From positions 136,845,053 to 136,909,052 of the forward strand of contig NC_086024.1 of NCBI RefSeq assembly GCF_036323735.1: a DNA stretch of 64,000 nt. The letters run 5' to 3'. The DNA is from Rattus norvegicus. Lineage: Eukaryota > Chordata > Mammalia > Rodentia > Muridae. A program made the translations under genes and the position numbers. The notes beneath the pieces were generated by a model. It was not told where the DNA came from and did no database searches. It was given only the letters and a program-made list of their open reading frames with translations. The stretch's first letter is position 1, and every line of letters starts with the position of its first letter. Below, in pieces: positions 35,801 through 47,080 of the stretch.

Positions 35801-38800
35801 TTGGTTTTTGCCACGTGGTGACCTGAGGCAGTTCAGAATTGAAGGCTGGCCAGAGCGGTGCAGCGCTTTACAAGGAAGTGTTAAATAGGATCAGACAGAC
35901 AGCAAAGCAAATACAGTTAGCACAGCAAACAAACCTGTTTCACCACACCCATGGCTGTAAGTTGTGTTTACCTGTCACCATTATCAATTAGCAAGGGATG
36001 TACACTCACCACCTGTATACACCACCGGAATCCCACATTACTGAGCCGCTGTTGAAACAATCAGGTGCTGAATACTGTGTGTGTCAGGTCTGTTGACCTA
36101 GGAGGCAGTGCCGGCCAACAGTATTGATGGCTGGGATGGAAGGCCATCTTGCTTGCTTGGCTACATCATTAATAGTGGACCCACCAGGGGGGAAGGACTG
36201 TCAGCCGTACAGAATGTTTAGCACAGGTGTAGGGGTGTGTCTCTCTGTCTGTGTGTGTACACGTGACAAGACATAGACACAGATTAGATAGGTCTTTGGC
36301 TTGTTTACTTATTTTTCACCTACAAAATAACTTTTTGTCTGACTGCAGGTCTGAGGTCACCATTGGCTAAGATAAGTAATGTGGCATGCATCCCAGAGAC
36401 AACTTACAAATATCCTGATTTGCCTATAAATCGGTGTAAAGAAGAGGTAAAATTTTCCTACTATAATTTTGCCATTGAGTAAAGCATGACAGTATTGGTA
36501 ACGAGGGGATTAATGTGCACACGCCAGAAGACGAGCCAGCATTGCCCGTAACACAAAGCACCTCCAAGGAGCCTGGGCTAACCCTGTGTGTGCCTTGCTC
36601 AGACGCACCACAGGCTTCTGCACCTGTAATCCGTCACACTGGAAACCAACAGTAGTAGCTCTCCTTTCCTGTCTGGTGCAGCGCTTGTGTAAGGAGCACA
36701 CAGCCAGGTGTAGCTGTGGAGAAGGAGGGGGCTGGGTGGCTGCTGCTCGCTTCCTGCCTGATGGCTGACTTATAAGCATGCACATACCCTCTCATGACCT
36801 GTGTCAAGCCGCCTGGAGGAGCAGGACGGTTAGATGGTTGACAGTTATATGTTGTTAAGCATGGTTAAAAGTAAGTAAATTTAAACCATTGCTTATTGTA
36901 GTGTAAAAAGAGTTGTAGATAAAATAGGAAGTGTTCCAGATTTCATTTTTATTTGCTGCAGATTAAATCATGCTTTTATGGAGTAGATATACTTTATTTA
37001 TCATAGATTTTGAAATCCACATTCATTTGTGTTTGCTGACTACTGCTGATTGTCAGAAGAGTGACTAGGATTTTATAATGCTGCACACACACTGTAAGGG
37101 ACGGTGTACCGCACACACACTGTGAGGGATAGTCGCTACTTACTCAGAATTCATCTGACAGACTTGAAATGAAAGTCTGAAGTCATGTGACTATACTGAC
37201 AGGCTTTTTAGTAGAAATGTGTTCAGTCTCCTTATAAAATAATAGACTTAGGTCCACGTGTGAAAGCCTGAGACTTGTGGAGTCTGGGACGCCGCAGGTT
37301 GCCTGAGTCACGCCACCAGAATGCAGTAATGAAGCCAGGTTTCAGCCCTGTGGGGACAGCTTTGGTGGCAGAGGTGGCTTTGGTGACAGAAGTGGTAGAG
37401 GAGGAGGCCGAGGAGGGAGAGAAGGTTTTGGCGGTGGACAAGGAAGCTTTGGCGATGGAGATCGAGGTCGAGGTGGAGGAGGTGGTGGCTTCAGGGGATG
37501 AGGAAGTGGAGGTGGACAAGGTGGAGGCTTCCAGTCTGGGGGCAGCTGGGGTCAAGGTGGTTGCCCGGCAGGCAAGACAGTACCAAGCTTGGAACCCCTT
37601 CTGCTCCAGGCTGGCTACAGCAATCATGGCTGGCGTAGACCAGATCCACATCAAGCCGAGGGCCAAGGTGCTCTCTACCTTGGGGCAGCCACAGGCACCA
37701 CCGTCTCCACATCTCTGACACTGTCGGCTGGGAAGGTCTGGTCTATGCAGTTGAGTTCTCCCACCGCTCTGGCTGTGACCTCATCAACTTGGCCAAGAAG
37801 AGGACCAACATTATTCCTGTAATCGAAGATGCTCGGCACCCACACAAATACTGCATGCTTATTGCGATGGTGGCCAAGCCAGACCAAACCCGAATTGTGG
37901 CCCTGAATGCCCACACCTTCCTGCGGAATGGAGGACACTTTGTGATTTCCATTAAGGCCAACTGCATTGACTCCTTGGCCTCAGCAGAAGCTGTGTCTGC
38001 ATCTGAAGTGAAAACCATGCAGCCAGAGAACGTGGAGCCCCAGGAGCAGTTGACGCTAGAGCCCCGTGAACGAGACCACACTGTGGTTAGGTGTACAGGC
38101 CACCTCCCAAGGCAAAGAACTGAAACTCGGCTGTCTGGATTGAAGAAATGTGTGTTGTTGCTACTGTTGCACGTGTGGCTTTTGACTTTTTGCAGGGAAT
38201 TCTTTGTTTTTCTATTAAAAGACTCATCTGTCAAAAAAAATAGAACCATAGAAATCAAGTTGGAGAGTTTCTTTCTTTTTCTAAAGAAGAAATTGAGACA
38301 TGGAGTCCTGGTGGCTTTGGCCTGGTTTCCATAGCTGTCAACAGTTATACACAGGGTGTGCTGGTGTGCTGGTGTGGTGGTGTGCTGGTGTGCTGGTGTG
38401 CTGGCGTGCTGGTGTGGTGGCGTGGTGGCGTGGTGGCGTGGTGGCGTGGTGGCGTGGTGGTGTGGTGGCGTGGTGGTGTGGTGGCATGGTGGCGTGGTGG
38501 CGTGCTGGTGTGGTGGCGTGGTGGTGTGCTGGCGTGGTGGTGTGCTGGTGTGGTGGTGTGGTGGCGTGGTGGTGTGGTGGTGTGGTGGCGTGGTGGTGTG
38601 CTGGTGTGCTGGTGTGGTGGTGTGGTGGCGTGGTGGCGTGGTGGTGTGGTGGCGTGCTGGCGTGGTGGTGTGCTGGTGTGGTGGTGTGGTGGCGTGGTGG
38701 TGTGGTGGTGTGGTGGCGTGGTGGTGTGCTGGTGTGCTGGTGTGCTGGTGTGCTGGTGTGGTGGCGTGGTGGCGTGGTGGTGTGGTGGCGTGCTGGCGTG

Positions 38801-41800
38801 GTGGTGTGCTGGTGTGCTGGTGTGCTGGTGTGGTGGTGTGGTGGCGTGGTGGTGTGCTGGCGTGGTGGTGTGCTGGTGTGCTGGTGTGGTGGTGTGGTGG
38901 CGTGGTGGTGTGGTAGTGTGCTGGTGTGGTGGTGTGCTGGTGTGGTGGTGTGCTGGCGTGGTGGTGTGCTGGCGTGGTGGTGTGCTGGTGTGGTGGCATG
39001 GTGGTGTGCTGGCGTGGTGGTGTGCTGGCGTGGTGGCGTGGTGGCGTGGTGGTGTGCTGGCGTGGTGGTGTGCTGGTGTGGTGGTGTGCTGGTGTGGTGG
39101 CATGGTGGTGTGCTGGCGTGGTGGCGTGGTGGCGTGGTGGCGTGCTGGCGTGGTGGCGTGGTGGCGTGGTGGCGTGGTGGCGTGGTGGCGTGGTGGCGTG
39201 CTGGCGTGGTGGCGTGCTGGCGTGGTGGTGTGCTGGCGTGGTGGTGTGCTGGCGTGGTGGTGTGCTGGCGTGGTGGCGTGCTGGCGTGGTGGCGTGGTGG
39301 CGTGGTGGCGTGCTGGCGTGGTGGTGTGCTGGCGTGCTGGCGTGGTGGCGTGCTGGCGTGGTGGTGTGCTGGCGTGGTGGTGTGGTGGCGTGGTGGTGTG
39401 CTGGTGTGGTGGTGTGCTGGTGTGGTGGCATGGTGGTGTGCTGGTGTGGTGGCATGGTGGCGTGGTGGCGTGGTGGCGTGCTGGCGTGGTGGCGTGCTGG
39501 CGTGGTGGCGTGCTGGCGTGGTGGCGTGCTGGCGTGGTGGTGTGCTGGCGTGGTGGTGTGCTGGCGTGGTGGTGTGCTGGCGTGGTGGTGTGCTGGCGTG
39601 GTGGCGTGCTGGCGTGGTGGCGTGGTGGTGTGGTGGCACCCATTGTAATTCCGGGTCTTGGGAGGCAGAAGGGTCACACAGCTACATCATGTGACCTGGT
39701 TTCATAAACCAGCCATCCAGTTGACACCCCAGTTATCGCTGTAGAGCTGATCTTTTTTGTGGTGTTAAGGTGGTGGACTACTCCTTTTAGGGCGAGCCGG
39801 GCTGAGAGTCTTCTCAAGACGGATAGTGCTTTACCTTGTTGTCTAATCCGCGCCGATGGTGAAATGCAGATTTTTTAAATTTCAGGTTATTTCCTTGATA
39901 GAAAGCAATTCTGTGGTGATCATACACGGTGCCACAGGGAGCGGCAAGAGCACACAGCTTCCACAGTACGTCCTGGACCACTACACACAGCGCTCTGCCT
40001 TCTGCAACATCGTAGTCACCCAGCCACGGAAAATAGGGGCCAGCAGCATTGCCAGGTGGATCAGTAAGGAGCGCTCCTGGACTCTGGGTGGCTTGGTAGG
40101 CTATCAGGTGAGACACACAGAGAAAGTGAACGTCCTCTTCTTGTTAATCTTTTACTCTATGTAAGTTGATGTCAGTGTATAACTATTTTCTACTGGGAAT
40201 TAAACACCAGAACTATGCTAATTAAAAAGTATTAAAAGTAAAATTCTTGAAAAGAATTCTAAATCCCTCCTGTAGTTGAATAGGAGAGAAGGGCGAGTTC
40301 TCAGACCAGTGCTTTTTATTATTTGGTTTTTATTTAGACCCTTGTAACATATAAGCTCTTGTCACATAAAAATACCGCAGACAGCCTCATTGCATAAGCT
40401 AATCCTTGCCCAGAATGGAAGGAAGAAAGAGTGCATTGGAGAACCTGACTTTTCATTGGCCCCTAGGTATCTTCTGAAATACAGTAACTTATTTTGTTCC
40501 TACCTTAGGGACATTTATTTGGGTAGCTCAGTGGGAGCCAATGAAACCTGTACTTTTCCTTCCCTCTCTTTTCCTTCAACTTCAGGTAGGGCTGGAGAAA
40601 ACAGCAACAGAAGACACTCGGCTGATTTACATGACCACTGGAGTCCTGCTTCAGAAGATCGTTAGTGCCAAGAGCTTGATGGAGTTCACGCACGTCTTCA
40701 TTGATGAGGTGAGCGCACTGCTGCCTGGGCACGACCTGATTTCCAGGCGCTGTAGGCTGCTGGCCTGTGTCCTCGCAACAAGGTCCGTTCTGGTCTTTGT
40801 ATACCTGTGAGGGTGAGTGATCTGTTTTGTTCTTTGTTTCTCAAAATGCAGGTGGGATGTTGATGACCAGGAAAGGGTGTAGAGCAGAGAGCCATGGGCA
40901 GGTTGCAGCCGCAGATCAGACCTGGCACAGGCTTTCTGTGAGGCTTCACTAGAGCACTCTCCCTCACTTGTGACCTTGTGGTTTGATTGCCTCTGGCCTG
41001 CACCTCAGCAGGGTACAGTAGTTGCAGGGGATGCTCACCAGCCTGGTGGAGAGCTATCCGTGGCACATGTGGAGGCCACTGACTGCCTACCCAGTCAAGG
41101 ATGGCAGTAGCTTGAAAACCATGGGCTGCGGCTGTAGTTTAGTCTCAGAGCGCTGGCCTAGCATGTGAGAGGCTCTGAGTTAAACCCCAGCACTGCAGGG
41201 AAAGCGTAAATAAAGGTAAGACATGCTACTCTTCTCTGAAAAGGGCCTTCTGGATTCTGCTCTGTGTCTGTGAGGCACGAGACATCAGGGACAGAAGCAG
41301 AACTAGCTACAGTGTGAAGCTTTGTCATTTTTGAGATTTAGTGGCTGTTTCCCTCCATTTCAGGGAGCGTCTGGATATAGTCCTGCTGTCCCAGTGTGCT
41401 GTCACGTGTCCTAACCTAACTGGGCTTCCTTTGAAACAGGTGCTGCCCCCACTACTTTACGTGGGACAGACAGGATGGTATGGATGGAGCAGTTATGGAT
41501 CCCTGGGTGGCTCAGTCCGGAGCTGCATTTGAATGGACTGGGAGGCAGCTGCCACCCCATGTGTGCTCCTTGGTGACCCTGTTGAAGTTCTGCCTGCTTG
41601 CCCTAGGCTCTGAGCTAGCTTGCTTTGGTTCACCAGCTTCTGACTGGCCAGCCTCTTATCTATTCTGTGAGCCTCAGTCCTTTGCAGGCATACAGTTTTT
41701 TTGAAACCTACTTTTAATAAGGGTTCAACTTCTCCTGTAGCCCACCACCAAGGAGAGGCAGTGGAAGAGAAAAGTTCTCAGGGTGTGGGGGAAGTGGACC

Positions 41801-44800
41801 TGTTAGCAATAGTTCTTTGGGGGTAAACTCGATCTTCTTTGGCAGTCATTCAGTCCCATAGCAAACACCAAACACAGCTCAGTGGCTGCAGCTCAGTCCT
41901 CTAGGCAGGCAGACAGTAGGCAGGAACCAGCAACTGTAGTTCAATCCTGAAGAAACTAGGCTTGCCAGCCAGCCTGAGGTGAGGCTGCAGAAGCGGCAAC
42001 TACCACAGGAACCTTGAGGGCAGTTCTTGGGTGAGCTTCTCTCAGTATCGGAATCATCACAAGTTGAGCTCAACATTGCTATGTAAGATGAACCAATACA
42101 TGCCTGTTAGTTAAGAATAGTGAGCAGAGCCAACCTGGCCAGGGGTCAGTGCTCCTCTCCCACTGTCAGTGGGATCACATTTATACCCTTCTTCAAGCCT
42201 CCTTTCACATGCCTGCTATATCCGATCCTTTCACCTATGTGCCCCAGCACCATTATCTGACATAACTGACTTTCCAAGGAACTAGAACTTTCCACTTCAG
42301 TTCTTTCTGTCATGCAGCGTGACTTGCAGTTCCACCAGCAGTGTTGGGCTGGTTCATCTTCAGCCCCACACTTGCTGGAATGACAAACCACCAGAGAGGC
42401 GTCAGCAGCAACTGGGCAGCAGTGTTGCTGTTATGCGGGCGGGTGTCAGGGAACCGAGCATTGCTCTGCCCTAATGCCAGGGGGTCCCAAAGAGAAACAT
42501 TGAGGGTGACAGTGACCCACGTGCTATCCTCTGGCTTGTGGGCAGATGCTATTTTCGTACTCTTAGGCTGGAGTCCCTGAAGACCTGTACTGAGCTGAGA
42601 AACCTAGTTTAGTTGAACGTCTGGGGCGTGAAGGTCCTCTTTACCTCTCATCAGGTGACACGTGCCTCTTTCTGTAAAACTCCTCCCATTCCATGTGTGT
42701 GGTGTGCCTGTGGATATGCATGTTTCAGTGTGTGTTGGCACATGTATGTGTAGGTGCACGTGCATATACATGCTCATACATATGGAAGGTCAAGGTTGAT
42801 ATCTGGAAGCCTCTTTGGTCCCCTTTTTCACCTTACTTGTTGAGATGAGTCTTTGAATCAAGCCAGAGCTCGCCTAGATGACTAGCAGCTTCCTCTGAGG
42901 GTCTTCTGACTCCACCATCTGGTGCTGGAATTATGTATGTACACGGATTGCTTGTACAGTCTTGCCTGCCCTGACGTGCATTCTTGATGTCATGGAGGAT
43001 GCCCTCTTTTTCTGTAGGTGCACGAACGAACTGAAGAGATGGATTTCCTGCTCTTGGTAGTCCGTAAACTCCTGAGGACAAACTCACGTTTTGTGAAGGT
43101 AAATTTTTAGATTTCATTCTGTTTCTTCCCTTTTAACAGTTGGATATTGTCCTGGTTGGGTTTTGTTAATGTGGTACAAACCTAGATATATCTGGCAAAG
43201 TGACTTTTAACTGAGAAAATGCCTTTATAAGATTGGCCTTGCCCAGTGGTAGTGGCATACTCTTAATCCCAGCACTTGGGAGGTAGAAGCAGGTGGATCT
43301 CTGTGAGTTCAAGACCAGCCTGGTCTACAGTGAGAGTTCCAGGACAGTCGTGGGTGTACGAAGAACCGCACTCCCCACAAAGAGAAAGATTTGCCTGTAG
43401 GCAAGGCCGTGGGGCGTGATTTCTGTGGAAGTACCCCGTCTACTGTGGGGGCGTCATTTCTGAGTAATTGTTTTTGAGTGATACAAGAAGCAGGCTGAGT
43501 AAACCGTGGGGAACAAGTCAGAAATCAGCATTTTCCCATGGTCTCTGTGTCAGTGTCTACAACCAGGTCTCTTCCTTGAGCTCCTGCCCTGACTTCCCTC
43601 GGTGATAGTTCTGACCTAAGAGTTGTAAGATGAAATAAACCCTTTCCTTCCAAGTCGCTATTGGTCATGGTGTTCACCACAGCAGCAGAAACCCTGCCTA
43701 AGACAGACAGAGTCTCCTGGACTCCGTTGTCAGGTGTCCTACTCCAGGTCCTGCCTGGTGGGAGGCCCAGGACTTCTTTATACTGTTTTAATTTAGATGA
43801 TACCCAAGGAAAAAAATCAAGATAGTCTAAAACTCAATGGGGGCCGGCCCTTACTAAAGAGAAATGGAGGAGGAGTGGATGGGGAGGGGCAGAGAGGAAT
43901 TGTGGGAGAGGGGCCGTGAGGAGAAACGGGATGTGTGGTCAGGATGTAACAAAATAGTAAATCAAAAGGCCTCAGTAGATCGTACATGATGGGAGGGTGC
44001 AGCAGGTGGGCCAGAGCTCTGAGGTGGTTGGCACTGCTCACAGCTGGGCTCTCTTTCCTGCAGGTGATCCTCATGTCTGCCACCATCAACTGCAAGCAGT
44101 TTGCAGACTACTTTGCTGTTCCTGTTCAGAACAAGATGAACCCTGCATATGTGTTTGAGGTGGAAGGCAAGCCCCACACTATCGAACAGTATTACCTTAA
44201 TGATTTGGGGCACATTTATCACAGTGGGGTATGTTGAGATACATTGCTTCTTTTATAGTGAATGGACTTTGGTTTCTGGCAAGTTGAATTCCCCAGGTAT
44301 AGTTGGGAAGCTCTTTTAGAACCTGTTAGCAGACACATGGGAGCAAGGGGGGAGGAAAAGACTGGGCTTTTGTTACAGCTGTGATCTGGCAAATACCCAC
44401 ACCATCCGACCCCATAGAAACCCTTGAGACGAGCGTCATGCCTCGCTCATGCTGAAAACCAAGGCCTCGGGTCTCAGTCCCTGTGAAACTGTGGGTTCAC
44501 TGAAGGATGGGTGATTGCATTTGAGACAGAACTCTGATTAGGTGTACATTTTCTAGTGATAATGAAGACTGGGGACATATGTAGACTTGGAAGTCTCGGA
44601 AGTCTAACCCTGAAGTATGATGCACTTCCTGTCCCATCCTCTGGGTCTGTGTTCACTGAGAAAGTGCTTCTGTAGCCACATGAGGCCCTGAGTTGCACCA
44701 CAGCTCAGGAACAAAAGCGAGAATGAGTGAAAACTTGCCTTAGTCCTCTCCTCTTCTGGTCTCTACCTGTCAGGCCTTCCTGCCCTTCCCATGGTACACT

Positions 44801-47015
44801 GCTCTCTTGCTCAGCTCTGGGTTCTGCCAGGCAGATGTGGGAGCTTTCCGTTGCAGGGAGGGTGGGCTCTCTGCACACAGTGCTTGCCCAGCTCTCCACA
44901 TGTATGCATGCTGTTCCTCCATGGAGGGGCTAGAGAGAGTGCTGCAGTGACCAGCTCTGCTGCATGCTTCTGTGCCCACCAGATTGCATGTCTTGTAGAA
45001 CACCACATCTCAGCCGCAGCAATGCTGTGTGACGGGGATAGAAACATTACAAGATGTTTCTTCTTGTCCTTGTCTCTCCATTATCACAATCAACAATGTC
45101 CTAGACAGTGCCACATGTTGACACTTCTATGTGGACCATGCCTTCCTGGAACCTCTGAGCCTGGAAAGAGATTGCTGGGACAGAGAATACATGTGCTTGC
45201 AATTAACAAAGGGAGCCCAGTTGATCAGAATAGGGGCTGAGTTTCTGTTGAAGATATTCGTAGTGTTGACAAGTGGGCTCTGCTACCGTGAGGGCTGCTT
45301 AGGTTCACCTGGCCTCACCATCACACAGTTCTTTGTGGATGCATTGAAAGAAGGGTAAGGCCAGCTGTGGGCATCCGTCCTGTGAGGGCCCCTGGTTGGC
45401 CTGGGAGCCAGGGCCCTTTGGGTGAAGGTGTGTTCTGTTCCCTTCTGAAGGCACCTAGGTGTTCTATTGCTCGTCACATGACCTATCTTTGGTGTCTAGA
45501 AGGCACATAGTAAATATCAAACACGACTGTACAGCCCTAACTGCATACGGGTTTTTGTGTGGGCACTGGGGGAGGGTGCTGGGGATGGAACTTAGGCCCT
45601 TGTATAGCTAAGCCATGCTCTCATTCCCAGAGCCCATCAATTCTGTCAGTGATGAAGGTGGCGTTTATAATGTTCAACTCTCTGCACCCAAATCTGGTAG
45701 GGGAGAGAGCTGGGCTCTCAGAAGTGCGGACAATCTTGAGAGCTCAGAGGAGACAACTACTTCTGACCCAAGAGCAACCTGACTAGTGCCCTCTGTGCCC
45801 TCTGGGCACAGGGACCTAGGAGCAGTCAGGGGTAGTACCCTTCAGCTTCTGCCTGCCCCGAGAGCCAAAAGCTAGTCGCCAGGAGCACCTACACACCTGA
45901 TAGCAGAGGTAAGACCAACTCTTCTGCTCCAAGAGACCTGCCTGGAGGCTTCAGGTCACACAAACCCAGGAGCAGCTCTCTGTTCCCAGATCCAGCTGAA
46001 AGAAAAGAGGTCTACAGGAGTGCTGACACACAGGCTTACAGGAGGGTCAAGCCACTGTCAAAGACTGCAAGACCAGCAAACACCAAAGATAACCAAATGG
46101 CAAGAGGCAAGTATAGGAACCTAAGCAACAGAAACCAAGACTACTTGGCATCATCAGAGCCCAGTTCTCCCACCAAAGCAAATGCTGGATATCCAAACAC
46201 ACTGGAAAAGCAAGATTTGGGTTTAAAATCACATCTCATGATGATGATCAAGGACTTTAGAAAGGACATAAATAACTCCCTTAAAAAATACAGGACAACA
46301 CAGGTAAATAAGTAAAAGCCCTTAAAGAGGAAACCCAAAAATAACCCCTTAAATAATTATAGAAAAATACAATGAAACAGGTGAAGGAATTGAACAAAAA
46401 CCATACAGGATTTAAAAATGGAAATAGAAACAATAAAGAAATCACAAAGGGAGACAACCCTGGAGATAGAAAACTTAGGAAAGAGATCAGGAGTCTTGGA
46501 TGCAAAGCATCCCCAACAGAATACAAGAGATAGAAGAGAGAATCTCAGGGGCAGAAGATACCATAGAAAACATCAACACAATCATCACAGATAATGTAAA
46601 ATGCAAAAAGCTCCTTACCCAAAACATCCAGGAAATCCAGGACACAATGAGAAGAGCAAACCTAAAGAAAATAGGTATAGAAGAGAATGAAGACCCCCAC
46701 CTTACAGGACCAGTAAATATCTTCAACAAAATTATAGAAGAAAACTTCCCTGACCTAAAGAAAGAGATGCCCATAAACATACAAGAAGCCTACAGAACTC
46801 CAAATAGATTGGACCAGAAAAGAAATTCCTCTCATCACATAATAATCAAAACACCAAATGCACAGAACAAAGAATATTAAAAGCAGTAAGGGGAAAAAGG
46901 TCAAGTAACATTTGTAATGTTCAACATGAAGAGACAGTGTTTTCAAGTCCAATCTCATCATTGTTCCTCCTGTTAGTGCCATCTTAAGCTCCCAGCATGC
47001 CTTTCTGCCTGCCTG

Positions 47016-47080
<65 letters not shown>

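Noticed and set aside
37275..37718. A 147-codon acidic frame
   Set aside because: It is a shifted frame of the fibrillarin pseudogene Gly/Arg-rich region.
37743..39707. Open frames of 430-644 codons on both strands
   Set aside because: They are the 8-bp repeat array read in several frames. They have no recognisable domains or codon bias and several overlap on both strands.
40709..40810. Readthrough of Tdrd9 exon 5 into intron 5 as an alternative end
   Set aside because: The consensus GTGAGC donor and the perfect continuation of the DEVH motif in exon 6 favour splicing. The readthrough peptide is not conserved.
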